Assembly: GCF_014873485.1 (NCBI RefSeq)
Contig: NZ_JADBDT010000001.1
Location: 3,162,001-3,226,000 of the forward strand
Direction: 5' to 3'
Length of the DNA stretch: 64,000 nt
DNA from: Sphingopyxis sp. OAS728
GTDB lineage: Bacteria > Pseudomonadota > Alphaproteobacteria > Sphingomonadales > Sphingomonadaceae
Each line of letters starts with the position of its first letter. The stretch's first letter is position 1. A program made the translations under genes and the position numbers. Under the pieces are notes generated by a model. That model worked only from the letters and a program-made list of their open reading frames with translations. It was not told the DNA's origin and made no database searches. Shown in pieces: positions 1 to 8,966 of the stretch.

Positions 1-367
1 CGGTCGACGACGGATCGTTGAGCTTCACCCCGTCGATCACGACGACGCTATGGTCCGATTCGGCGCCGCGAATGCGGAGCGAAGTCGACGTGCCGTAACC
101 GCCGTTGCGCGAGATGCTGATGCCCGGCGTGCGGAGCAGCAATTCGGTGACGCCGATATCCTGCGCGCGGTCGATCGCTTCTTTGTCGATCACGGCGATC
201 GACGACGGCACTTCGTCGAGTGTCAGCGGCGCGCGCGTTGCGGTGACGATGATGCTGTCGCCGTCGGCGGCGACGGCATGCGCCGTGCCCGCGTCCTCGG
301 CAAACGCGGCAGAGGAGGCCGCAACGGCGGCAAGGCAGATCGAACTTCGGAAAACAAATTTGAACAT
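1..367 (-). CDS. btuB: BtuB-type TonB-dependent vitamin B12 receptor, N-terminal part (cut by window edge)
   Basis: Outer-membrane receptor for cobalamin uptake powered by TonB. Only about 122 residues are in the window. They show a cleavable signal peptide ending in an Ala-rich stretch (SAAFA), a TonB-box-like segment (DSIIVTATRAP), then the start of the plug domain with the family motifs LLLRTPGISI, SLRIRGAESDHSVVVIDGVKLND. The ATG at 367 is preceded by a GGGG run. The B12 assignment rests on the plug wording typical of BtuB and, above all, on the cobalamin riboswitch upstream on the same strand. The barrel lies outside the window, so substrate cannot be tested from sequence. A related cobinamide/corrinoid receptor is the main alternative. 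Confidence 0.85.
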   Translation of the reverse strand, partial: MFKFVFRSSICLAAVAASSAAFAEDAGTAHAVAADGDSIIVTATRAPLTLDEVPSSIAVIDKEAIDRAQDIGVTELLLRTPGISISRNGGYGTSTSLRIRGAESDHSVVVIDGVKLNDPSST

Positions 368-524
368 TGGGTACCCCATCGACGAGGCCGCCCACACGCG
401 TGGGATCGATGGGTTGTCCGGGGACGCACGACATCGAGCCCGCGCGCGAACGCGGCCAAACCTGTCGTCATGCGGGTTCACCCCCGTCCGCCCGGCACAC
501 CCTGTCCGGTCGAAAGACGACGGC

Positions 525-685
525 GACGGGCAGGTCTCCTGGCTTGCGGGTCAGCGCCGGTCGGCCGCCTTCTCGGGACCGGAATCCCAATGGCAAGTGG
601 CCGATGGCTCGCCGCGTACAGTTGCAGGGGCAGCCGGGGTTTTCCCGTTCCCTCTTAGTCTCCGTTGCCGGGGAACCTGTCGCTT
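525..685 (-). promoter_or_regulatory. Cobalamin (adenosylcobalamin) riboswitch
   Basis: Read on the minus strand this holds the family's diagnostic pieces in order: a CTGCCCCTGCAACTGTA core (633-617), the GCCAC-type segment, a GGGA...AAGGCG block, and the B12 box AAGCCAGGAGACCTGCC (545-529). ACCTG at 675-679 and CAGGT at 531-535 can pair to close helix P1. It lies about 160 bases upstream of the receptor ATG at 367. The class normally turns expression down when B12 is plentiful; the expression platform would lie between 525 and 367, where I see no clear U-run terminator, so control of translation is more likely (inference). Confidence 0.94.
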
Positions 686-692
686 GCCGCGG

Positions 693-722
693 CCGTTAGC
701 CCCATTTTGCGGCTGCGGTCAA
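693..722 (-). promoter_or_regulatory. Candidate sigma-70 promoter for the riboswitch-btuB transcript
   Basis: On the minus strand TTGACC (722-717) and TAACGG (698-693) are separated by 18 bases, and transcription would begin just before the riboswitch. The preceding gene (S41 protease) ends at 748, so the box sits in the only space available. Predicted by pattern only. Confidence 0.45.
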
Positions 723-747
723 TTGCTGCGATGCAGCGGTGGACCGA

Positions 748-2196
748 TCAGAACAGCCCTGGCAGCTCGCGCTGGGCGGCGCTCGGCTGGTCGGGGACCA
801 GCATTTCGGGTTTGGCGGACATGGGCGCGCCGCGGCGCTGCGCCGACGCGCCGGCGCTGGCATCGGCGATCCGCGTCGTGCAGGCCCTGCCGGCGAGGAA
901 GTCGATCGCGGCGCTGACCGACGCTTCGCGCGCGTCGCCGAGCGGAAGCGTCAGATCGTCGCTCGCGGCGCAGCTGTTCGCGATCTTCGGCGCCAAGCCG
1001 TCATAATAATCGCCCGCGCCGGTCGCGTTGACCGTCGCGAATGCGACCACGCGCATGCGGTCGTCGCATTCGGCCTTGTCGAGCGCGATCTGGCCGACGG
1101 GCTTGCCATAGGTGTTGCTGCCGACCAGCGTCATATTGGTGCCGAGGTAGGGCAGCATCGAATTGATCACGAGTTCGCTCGCCGATGCGGTCGAAGCGGT
1201 GCCGATGAAGGCGATGCGCGTCGGCGCGATCGACTGCGCGCTGGGCGCGAATCGATGTTCTTCATTCTCTCCCGATTTGGTGGCGCGAAAACGGGTCTGC
1301 GAGAAAATTTGCCCGGCGCGATTGGCCCCCATCAGGTCGCCCATCAAATTGGCGGTCGAAACAAGGCCGCCGCCATTATAGCGGAAATCGACGATGATAT
1401 CGGTCACCCCGCGCGCGCCGAAATCGGCAAAGGCCGCCTTCAGCTGGTCGTCCGCCGACGCGATGAAGGTGCGCAGGTTGAGATAGCCATAGCTGCGCCC
1501 GCCCTCGGTGATGATCTTCGCGCCATAGCGATCGGAAATCGGGTCGAGCGAATAGTCCGCCTTCGCCACCGTGACGTCGCGGGTGCCGGCGGCATCGGTG
1601 ATGCGTAGCACGCGGCTGACCCCCGGGTCGTTCGGGCCGAGCGCATTGGTGATGCCCGCGGTGCCTTCGGCATTCACGATGCTGGCGACCGTGCGCAGGT
1701 TGCTGCTGTTGGTGCCAATCGCGACGATCGCCGTGCCGCGGTCGATCCCCGCGGCAAAGGCCGGTGCGCCTTCATAGGCCTCGGCAATAAGCACGCGCTG
1801 GTTTACCGCGTCATAGGTCATCCGGACCCCGAAACCGGCACTCGATCCATTCGAAAAGAAGGCGTTTTCTTCGGCGATCGACGTGATGTAGGTGAAGAAG
1901 CGGTCCTTGTTCAGCGCGCGCGCCGGCGCGACCAGCGCATCGATATAGGATTGGACATTGTTATGGGCGGCGGGATTGACGCTCGCGACGTCGCCGGGGA
2001 ACAGATACCATTCGTCGATCACCGCCTTGGCAAAGATCTGCCGCGAGGTCAGCGCGCAATTGGGGGTCGGTGTGGGGCTCGGCGTCGGGGTGACCGTGAC
2101 GGGGCCGCCGCTGCTCAAGCTTCCTTCGCCGCCGCACGATGCCAGCATCAGCGCCGCGAGCGTTACAGCCGCGATCGACTGCTTCGACTTGCCCAT
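748..2196 (-). CDS. S41-family (C-terminal processing type) serine protease, predicted lipoprotein
   Basis: 482-residue secreted protease. The ATG at 2196 is chosen because a strong GGGGGAG lies just upstream and it gives a lipoprotein signal ending LMLASC, followed by a Gly/Ser/Pro/Thr linker. A PDZ-like segment (about 110-200) precedes the S41 core. The core shows YLNLRTF, DIIVDFRYNGGG, a likely nucleophile in TASASE (near residue 338) and the likely general-base lysine in TYGKPVGQ (near 364), the Ser/Lys dyad of Tsp/CtpA relatives. It follows rlmE by 31 bases and is probably cotranscribed with ppx-rlmE. The substrate is unknown; cell-envelope protein processing is inferred from the lipoprotein signal. 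Confidence 0.85.
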   Translation of the reverse strand: MGKSKQSIAAVTLAALMLASCGGEGSLSSGGPVTVTPTPSPTPTPNCALTSRQIFAKAVIDEWYLFPGDVASVNPAAHNNVQSYIDALVAPARALNKDRFFTYITSIAEENAFFSNGSSAGFGVRMTYDAVNQRVLIAEAYEGAPAFAAGIDRGTAIVAIGTNSSNLRTVASIVNAEGTAGITNALGPNDPGVSRVLRITDAAGTRDVTVAKADYSLDPISDRYGAKIITEGGRSYGYLNLRTFIASADDQLKAAFADFGARGVTDIIVDFRYNGGGLVSTANLMGDLMGANRAGQIFSQTRFRATKSGENEEHRFAPSAQSIAPTRIAFIGTASTASASELVINSMLPYLGTNMTLVGSNTYGKPVGQIALDKAECDDRMRVVAFATVNATGAGDYYDGLAPKIANSCAASDDLTLPLGDAREASVSAAIDFLAGRACTTRIADASAGASAQRRGAPMSAKPEMLVPDQPSAAQRELPGLF

Positions 2197-2227
2197 GAAA
2201 ACTCCCCCGGTTCGACCCAATATCCGA

Positions 2228-2950
2228 CTATTCCGTGTCCGCCTCCGCATCATTGCTTCGGCCCTTGAAGCCTTGGGCGATGACATAAAGTTCGGGCGAC
2301 CCCTTGCGGCTCGCCGGCGGTTTGGCGTGTTTTACCGTTGAAAAATGACGTTTTAGTAAAGTCAGCAGCGTGTGATCGGCGCCGCCCGCAAACACCTTGG
2401 CGACGAACGCGCCGCCGGGCTGCAAATTCTGCACCGCGAAATCGGCGGCGGTTTCCGCGAGCCCGATCGTGCGCAAATGATCGGTCTGCTGGTGGCCGAC
2501 GGTGTTCGCCGCCATGTCCGAAATGACAAGGTCGGGGGCGCTGCCCAGCGCCTCGATCAAGGCATCGGGCGCCGCATCGTCCATGAAATCCATCTCGAGG
2601 ATTTCGACGCCCTCGAGCGGCTCGCAATGGAGCAGGTCGATCCCCGCTACGCGCGCGCGCGGGTTCGCCTTGCGTACGACCTGCGACCAGCCGCCCGGCG
2701 TGATGCCGAGGTCGACCACGGCGCGCGCTTTCTTGATAAAGCCGAATTTATCGTCGAGCTCGATCAGCTTGTACGCGGCGCGCGAGCGATAGCCCTCGGC
2801 CTGCGCGCGGCGCACATAGGGGTCGTTGAGCTGGCGTTGCAGCCAGCGCGTCGACGAGACGCTGCGCTTGCGCGCGGTCTTGACGCGCACATGCAAGCCG
2901 CCGCGGCCCCCCGATCCCTTGGCGCCACCCTTGCCGCCGGCACCGCTCAT
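2228..2950 (-). CDS. rlmE: 23S rRNA 2'-O-ribose methyltransferase (RrmJ/FtsJ family)
   Basis: 240-residue methyltransferase expected to methylate U2552 of 23S rRNA in late 50S assembly. After a Gly/Lys-rich, RNA-binding-looking N-terminus come RSRAAYKLIELD (catalytic Lys), the SAM site DLGITPGGWSQ, DLVISDMAANT (catalytic Asp), AKVF (catalytic Lys) and SPELYVIA (catalytic Glu): the K-D-K-E tetrad of the family. The usual DLGAAPGGW reads DLGITPGGW here. The ATG at 2950 overlaps the ppx stop as ATGA, so the two are translationally coupled; an upstream in-frame extension would run through ppx and is rejected. Confidence 0.95.
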   Translation of the reverse strand: MSGAGGKGGAKGSGGRGGLHVRVKTARKRSVSSTRWLQRQLNDPYVRRAQAEGYRSRAAYKLIELDDKFGFIKKARAVVDLGITPGGWSQVVRKANPRARVAGIDLLHCEPLEGVEILEMDFMDDAAPDALIEALGSAPDLVISDMAANTVGHQQTDHLRTIGLAETAADFAVQNLQPGGAFVAKVFAGGADHTLLTLLKRHFSTVKHAKPPASRKGSPELYVIAQGFKGRSNDAEADTE

Positions 2951-4050
2951 TTGCGATACTCGCGGCGGGTGACGGGGATGTCGCGGCCCTGCATCGCCAG
3001 CGTGCGCAATATGCCCTCGCGGATGCCGCGGTCGGCGACGCCGACGCGCGCGGCGGGCCACAGGTCGATGATGCTTTCGAGGATCGCGCAGCCCGCGACG
3101 ACCAGGTCGGCCCGCTCGCGGCCGATGCAGGCGATTTCGGCACGGTCGGCAATGCTCGCATCGGCAAGGCGGCGGCTGATGCCGCGCATCGCCTCGGACG
3201 GGACGACCAGCCCGTCGACAGCGCGGCGGTCGTAGCGGGGCAGGTCGAGGAAGACGCTGGCGAGCGTCGTGACGGTGCCGCTGGTTCCGAGCAGGCGGAG
3301 ATTCTGGCCGGCAAACTGCTCGGCGCGGTCGGCGAAGGCCGAAAAAGCGGACCGTGTCACGTCGCGCATATGGGCATAGGCGGCCTGCCGCCCGGCGAGG
3401 CTGTCGTCGGGAAGCGGGGCATGTTCGGTCAGCGAGACGACGCCCCATGGCACGCTGATCCAGTCGTGGATCTGCACGTCATGGTCGGATACATCGACGT
3501 GCATCAGCTCGGTCGAGCCGCCGCCGATGTCGAATATCAGCGCGGGGCCGTCGCCGGGTTCCATCAGATTGTGGCAGCCGAGGACGGCGAGCCGCGCCTC
3601 TTCGGCGGCCGAAATGATATCGAGGACGATGCCCGTCTCGCGGCGGACGCGGTCGGCGAGTTCCTCGCCGTTGGTGGCGCGGCGGCACGCCTCGGTTGCG
3701 ACCGCGCGCGACAGCGAGACATGGCGCCGGCGCAGCTTGTCGGCGCAGATCGACAGCGCCGCGACGGTCCGATCCATCGCCGCTTCGCTGATTTTCCCGC
3801 TGCCGTGCAAGCCCTCGCCCAGACGGACGATGCGCGAAAAGGCGTCGATGACGACGAGCTCGCCATTTTGCGGGCGCGCGATCAAAAGTCGGCAATTGTT
3901 GGTGCCAAGATCGATGGCCGCATAGCTGCGCGGCCGCGTGATCGGCATCGGGCGCGCATCGCCGCCTGCCTTGTTTCGTCCTTTCGCCGCCGGCCCCGTT
4001 CTTGAACCTGGCCGCGGCGGTCGCCCTGATGGCGCTGCCATTTGCCGCAT
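2947..4050 (-). CDS. ppx: Ppx/GppA-family exopolyphosphatase / guanosine pentaphosphate phosphatase
   Basis: Up to 367 residues; acts on polyphosphate or pppGpp in the cytoplasm. The sugar-kinase/Hsp70-like ATPase fold is marked by AAIDLGTNNCRLLIA near the N-terminus, a TEACRRATNG segment, and the phosphate-2 loop FDIGGGSTEL. It is shorter than E. coli Ppx (513) and matches the two-domain alphaproteobacterial form lacking the C-terminal HD region. Start uncertain: ATG 4050 gives a basic 34-residue lead; ATG 3948 starts just before the conserved domain; neither has a strong ribosome site. It is coupled to rlmE by ATGA. Ppx and GppA activities cannot be separated from sequence. Confidence 0.88.
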   Translation of the reverse strand: MRQMAAPSGRPPRPGSRTGPAAKGRNKAGGDARPMPITRPRSYAAIDLGTNNCRLLIARPQNGELVVIDAFSRIVRLGEGLHGSGKISEAAMDRTVAALSICADKLRRRHVSLSRAVATEACRRATNGEELADRVRRETGIVLDIISAAEEARLAVLGCHNLMEPGDGPALIFDIGGGSTELMHVDVSDHDVQIHDWISVPWGVVSLTEHAPLPDDSLAGRQAAYAHMRDVTRSAFSAFADRAEQFAGQNLRLLGTSGTVTTLASVFLDLPRYDRRAVDGLVVPSEAMRGISRRLADASIADRAEIACIGRERADLVVAGCAILESIIDLWPAARVGVADRGIREGILRTLAMQGRDIPVTRREYRK

Positions 4051-4170
4051 GGCTATTGTAACCTGTTCTGCTCACGCGCCCGCAAAAACGCGGGCGTGCA
4101 CTTGGCGCCGAACCTAGGCTTCCCCCGCCATGTTGGCAAGTCTTCCCCCTGCGGCCCCGCGTCGGGCAAG

Positions 4171-4203
4171 AAAAACCCCGCCTGGCACGGGGGTCAGACG
4201 GGG
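4171..4203 (-). terminator. Rho-independent terminator after the glycine-zipper gene
   Basis: On the minus strand CCCCG (4203-4199) pairs with CGGGG (4180-4176) across a GC-rich loop and is followed directly by TTTTT (4175-4171). It lies 40 bases past the stop of the gene at 4243-4644. Confidence 0.75.
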
Positions 4204-4242
4204 CAAAGGAGGGAAGGAAATTATTGGGGGTCGGAACTGCCC

Positions 4243-4644
4243 TTAACGGCAGCCGTCATTCCCCTTGTCGATCGCGCGGCCGGCGATTGCGCCGACGGCG
4301 CCGCCGAGGATCGTACCGACCGTACGGTCGCCGCGACCGGCAATCTCATGACCGGCAAGGCCGCCCGCAATCGCGCCGATCACCGTGCCGCCGGTGCCAT
4401 TGTCGCACTGGCGATAATTGCGGCGGTCACCGCGGTAATAGCGGCGGTCGTTGCGATAATCGCGGCGGTTGTCCCGGCGATAGTCGCGGCGGTCATAACG
4501 GCGGTCGTCGCGGTCATAACGAACATCATAGCTCGAATAGCCGTCGCGGTCGTACCAGCCGTTCTGCGCCGCGGCGGGAGCCGCCATGCCCAGCGTCGCG
4601 GTGGACATCAGGGCGGCGATCGAGAGGGTCACCATCTTTTTCAT
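4243..4644 (-). CDS. Small secreted glycine-zipper (2TM-type) protein with an Arg/Asp/Tyr repeat region
   Basis: 133 residues with a signal peptide ending in AAPAAAQ. Residues about 28-80 are very rich in Tyr, Asp and Arg, with loose repeats of the type YDRDDRRYDRRD. Residues about 83-125 carry paired Gly/Ala helices (GGTVIGAIAGGLAGHEI and TVGTILGGAVGAIAG) typical of glycine-zipper 2TM proteins, which associate with the envelope. AAGGAG precedes the ATG and a terminator follows, so it is a single-gene unit. Function unknown; the family is linked to envelope integrity, and the charged repeat could bind polyanionic surface material (inference). Confidence 0.8.
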   Translation of the reverse strand: MKKMVTLSIAALMSTATLGMAAPAAAQNGWYDRDGYSSYDVRYDRDDRRYDRRDYRRDNRRDYRNDRRYYRGDRRNYRQCDNGTGGTVIGAIAGGLAGHEIAGRGDRTVGTILGGAVGAIAGRAIDKGNDGCR

Positions 4645-4806
4645 TTTCGTTCTCCTTCGTCGTCGTTTGGCCCGTCTGGGCTGTGTCGATGATCATGTTT
4701 TGCCCGATTCGCTTTGAGCCAAGCCTGAACATCATTGTTGGCCAATGTTCAGCTTTCTGCGGTGAGCCGCTTTCCTTTCGCCCGCTGCCGCCGTAACCCC
4801 GCGGCG

Positions 4807-5805
4807 ATGCGCCGTTTGCTCTTTGCTGCCCTGATCTTCCTTGCTGTCGGCCCGGTGCCGGGGGCCGTGATGCGTTTTCCGGAGGAAGATACGACCCAAG
4901 CGGCATCGGCGCGGCCGCTGGTCTTTCCGCGTGGGACGACGGGCAGCATGCGCTTTGTGCGCGGCTGGCATCTCGTCAGTCCGCACAGTCGCTTCGGCGG
5001 CTTTTCCGCGCTCGCGCGCATCGGACCGGGCCAGTTCCTGCTTGTCGGCGACAATGGCTATTCGACACGCCTGTCGCTCGATTCGCGCGGCGCGGTGTCA
5101 TCTGTGCAGATTCGTGCGTTACCGACGATCGACGGCCGCCCGGCCCGCAAATCGATGGCCGATACCGAAGCGATGTTTATCGACGCCGACAGCGGCAAGA
5201 TTTGGGTCGCGCTGGAGATAATCAATCAGATCTGGCGTCTCGACGCCGGTCTTTCGCGAATCGAATCGCGCCGCAAATTGCCCGAACCGCATTGGCCAAG
5301 GAATCGCGGGCCAGAGGCGATGACGCGGCTGGTCGATGGCCGGACGGTCGTTTTTTCGGAAGATGCCGACGACGATCCGCGCGGGCGCGAGGCATTGCTC
5401 TACACTGGCGATCCGGCCGCCCCGGGCCCTGCGCCGATTCGCTTTTTCTATGATTCGGCGGGGCGGGGGCTGGTCAGCGACGCCGCAGCGCTGCCCGACG
5501 GGCGCATCCTGCTTGTGCACCGGCGGCTCGGTTTCGACCCCGTCTTCACGACGGTGATCGCGATCGTCGACCCGGCGGATATCAAAAAGGGTGCCGTCGT
5601 GCGGTCGCGGACGATCGGCCGCGTTCCCGCGCCGCTCGCCGAAAATTACGAAGGCGCGGCGATTTCGGTCGAGCGGGGGCGCATATATCTGTGGCTCGTC
5701 GCCGACGACAATTTCAACATCTGGCAGCGCAGCCTGTTGCTGCAATTCGAGCTGGTGGACCTTCCGCCGAGAAAGGCGCCGGACAGCAAAAAGGCCGCGC
5801 GGTAA
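4807..5805 (+). CDS. Secreted esterase-like/phytase-like beta-propeller protein
   Basis: 332 residues from ATG 4807, which begins a good signal peptide (MRRLLFAALIFLAVGPVPGA). The body shows beta-propeller wording of the 'esterase-like activity of phytase' family: FGGFSALARIGPGQFLLVGDNG near the start, MADTEAMFIDADSGKIWVA, RNRGPEAMTRL, NYEGAAISVERGRIYLWLVADDNFN. The family's catalytic chemistry is poorly defined; phosphoester hydrolysis in the periplasm is a guess from the name. It stands alone; a TTG at 4735 would extend it but would displace the signal peptide. Confidence 0.75.
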   Translation: MRRLLFAALIFLAVGPVPGAVMRFPEEDTTQAASARPLVFPRGTTGSMRFVRGWHLVSPHSRFGGFSALARIGPGQFLLVGDNGYSTRLSLDSRGAVSSVQIRALPTIDGRPARKSMADTEAMFIDADSGKIWVALEIINQIWRLDAGLSRIESRRKLPEPHWPRNRGPEAMTRLVDGRTVVFSEDADDDPRGREALLYTGDPAAPGPAPIRFFYDSAGRGLVSDAAALPDGRILLVHRRLGFDPVFTTVIAIVDPADIKKGAVVRSRTIGRVPAPLAENYEGAAISVERGRIYLWLVADDNFNIWQRSLLLQFELVDLPPRKAPDSKKAAR

Positions 5806-5817
5806 ACCCGGCGGCCT
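5788..5817 (-). terminator. Rho-independent terminator for rpmB
   Basis: On the minus strand AGGCCGC pairs with GCGGCCT, followed by TTTTTG. It starts 27 bases past the rpmB stop and overlaps the last codons of the convergent esterase gene. Confidence 0.75.
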
Positions 5818-5843
5818 GATTGCTTTTAGCGATTTGGAAGCGC

Positions 5844-6137
5844 TTAAGCGGCCTTTTCGGCCAGCTTCTTTGCAACTTCCTTCTTCACCTTGCGGGCCGA
5901 AGCCGACAGCTGGTCGTCGCCGGCCTTCAGCAGCCAGTTGTCGAGGCCGCCGTTGTGCTCGACCGTGCGCAGGCCGTGGGTCGACACGCGCATCTTGACG
6001 CCCTTGCCGAGCGCGTCCGACAGCAACGTCACATTCTGCAGGTTCGGCAGGAAGGTGCGCTTGGTCTTGTTGTTGGCGTGGCTCACATTGTGGCCAACCT
6101 GGCGGCCCTTGCCGGTCAGTTCGCAGATGCGCGACAT
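5844..6137 (-). CDS. rpmB: 50S ribosomal protein L28
   Basis: 97 residues. The N-terminal [20 protein letters not shown] and the [11 protein letters not shown] motif are standard for L28, as is the basic C-terminus ([15 protein letters not shown]). The form with GK after CELT, lacking the paired zinc cysteines, is common in this class. GAGGACG lies upstream of the ATG. Single gene with its own terminator. Confidence 0.97.
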   Translation of the reverse strand: MSRICELTGKGRQVGHNVSHANNKTKRTFLPNLQNVTLLSDALGKGVKMRVSTHGLRTVEHNGGLDNWLLKAGDDQLSASARKVKKEVAKKLAEKAA

Positions 6138-6267
6138 GGTCTTCGTCCTCGTCTAAAAAATTCGGATCGGCGTCCGGGCACTTCCCGAAAAACGGAGAGT
6201 AGAGGACCGGAGTGAGCCGGGAAAGGCGCGCGCTTATCGGCTTGCAGGAGATTCGTCAAGCGAATAG

Positions 6268-7430
<1,163 letters not shown>

Positions 7431-7442
7431 GACCCCTCTCTA

Positions 7443-7525
7443 TCCGCTCGTGTCGAGCGAAGTCGAGACACCCGTGAATGTGGTACAAAGCTGCGGGGCA
7501 TCTCGACTTCGCTCGATGCGAACGG
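7443..7525. repeat. Dispersed palindromic repeat, family A, copy 1
   Basis: Two arms in inverted orientation: TCGAGCGAAGTCGAGA at 7453-7468 and its exact reverse complement at 7501-7516, with flanking similarity outside the arms (CTCGTG... and ...TGCGAACGG). The element fills most of the cobB-dapB divergent gap. A second copy, reversed, is at 14039-14121. This looks like the REP-type elements scattered through sphingomonad genomes (from memory). Confidence 0.85.
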
Positions 7526-7557
7526 CTAAGGGGGTGCCGAAATTCAGGGGACAGGTC

Positions 7558-8286
7558 ATGACCAGCATCGGCATTATCGGCAGCGAAGGACGGATGGGCG
7601 TCGCGCTCGCCGTCGCCATATCCGAAGCGGGGCAGCGCAGTTGCGGCGTCGACAAGGGCGGCAACGTCCTGAAACTGGCGAGCGACGCCGACGTGCTCGT
7701 CGATTTCTCTTCACCCGCCGCGCTCGAGGCGACGCTCGACGCCTGTGTCGCCGCGAAGACGCCGATCGTGATCGGCACGACGGGGCTCGAGGAGCGCCAT
7801 CATTATCTGATCGACGATGCCGCGAAGGATATCGCGGTGCTCCAGACCGGCAACACCTCGCTCGGCGTGACGCTGCTCGCGCATCTGGTGCGCGAGGCGG
7901 CGACGCGGCTCGATGCCGACTGGGATATCGAGGTCGTCGAAATGCACCACCGGATGAAGGTCGATGCGCCGAGCGGCACCGCGCTGCTGCTGGGGCAGGC
8001 GGCAGCCGAAGGGCGCGGGATCAATCTCGAAACAAGCGCCGAACGTGGCCGCGACGGCATGACCGGTGCGCGGGGGCGCGGGAGCATCGGCTTTGCCAGC
8101 TTGCGCGGTGGCACCGTCGCGGGCGATCATGACGTGGTCTTCGCGGGCAATGAGGAAATGATCACGCTGTCGCACCGCGCCGAAAATCGCATGATCTTCG
8201 CGCGCGGCGCGGTGCGCGCGGCGCTGTGGCTGATAAACCAGAAGCCCGACCGCTATACGATGCCGCAGGTGCTCGGGCTGCACTGA
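7558..8286 (+). CDS. dapB: 4-hydroxy-tetrahydrodipicolinate reductase
   Basis: 242 residues; second dedicated step of the diaminopimelate/lysine pathway. The nucleotide-binding start SIGIIGSEGRMG, DFSSPAA, GTTGL, and the catalytic signature MHHRMKVDAPSGTA are present. ATG 7558 is chosen since GGGGACAGG precedes it and the Rossmann motif begins at once; an upstream extension would read through the palindromic repeat. dapE, acting later in the same pathway, lies at 58673-59806. Followed 5 bases later by nth. Confidence 0.96.
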   Translation: MTSIGIIGSEGRMGVALAVAISEAGQRSCGVDKGGNVLKLASDADVLVDFSSPAALEATLDACVAAKTPIVIGTTGLEERHHYLIDDAAKDIAVLQTGNTSLGVTLLAHLVREAATRLDADWDIEVVEMHHRMKVDAPSGTALLLGQAAAEGRGINLETSAERGRDGMTGARGRGSIGFASLRGGTVAGDHDVVFAGNEEMITLSHRAENRMIFARGAVRAALWLINQKPDRYTMPQVLGLH

Positions 8287-8291
8287 TCGCC

Positions 8292-8963
8292 ATGAAAAAG
8301 GCCGATATCTTCGAATTCTACCGCCGTCTCGCCGAGCTCAACCCGAGCCCCGAGACCGAGCTCGAGTTCGGCAACACCTACCAGCTGCTCGTCGCCGTCG
8401 TGCTGTCGGCGCAGGCGACCGACGTCGGGGTGAACAAGGCGACGCGGCTGCTTTTCCAGGATGTGAAGACGCCGCAGCAGATGCTCGACCTCGGCGAGGA
8501 CGGGCTGAAGCAGCACATCAAGACGATCGGGCTGTTCAACGGCAAGGCGAAGAATGTCATCGCGCTTTCCGAAATTCTCGTCCGCGACTTCGGCGGCGAA
8601 GTGCCCGCCGACCGCGACACGCTCGTCGAACTGCCCGGCGTCGGGCGGAAAACCGCCAATGTCGTTATGAACTGCGCCTTCGGGGCGGAGACCTTCGCGG
8701 TCGACACGCATATTTTCCGCGTTGGCAACCGCACCGGCCTCGCGCCGGGAAAGACGGTGCTCGCGGTCGAAAAACAGCTCGAAAAGAACACGCCTGCTCC
8801 GTTTCGCGTCGGCGCGCATCACTGGCTGATCCTCCACGGCCGCTATGTCTGCAAGGCGCGCACGCCCGAATGCTGGCGTTGTCCGGTCGACGACCTCTGC
8901 CGCTACAAACCCAAGACGCCCGCGCCGAAGGGCCGGGGACGCGCCGAAGCCGTCCCCGGCTGA
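8292..8963 (+). CDS. nth: Endonuclease III (DNA glycosylase / AP lyase)
   Basis: 223 residues; removes oxidised pyrimidines. The helix-hairpin-helix LPGVGRKTANVV carries the nucleophile Lys120, and VDTHIFRV carries Asp138, matching E. coli numbering. The [4Fe-4S] cluster ligands are in CKARTPECWRCPVDDLC. A short Pro/Lys-rich tail follows. ATG 8292 begins 5 bases after the dapB stop, so the two genes are likely cotranscribed. Confidence 0.96.
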   Translation: MKKADIFEFYRRLAELNPSPETELEFGNTYQLLVAVVLSAQATDVGVNKATRLLFQDVKTPQQMLDLGEDGLKQHIKTIGLFNGKAKNVIALSEILVRDFGGEVPADRDTLVELPGVGRKTANVVMNCAFGAETFAVDTHIFRVGNRTGLAPGKTVLAVEKQLEKNTPAPFRVGAHHWLILHGRYVCKARTPECWRCPVDDLCRYKPKTPAPKGRGRAEAVPG

Positions 8964-8966
8964 TCG

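Noticed and set aside
4078..4095. GC hairpin upstream of ppx
   Set aside because: Its T-run is in the loop, not after the stem, so it is not a terminator; no other role can be supported.
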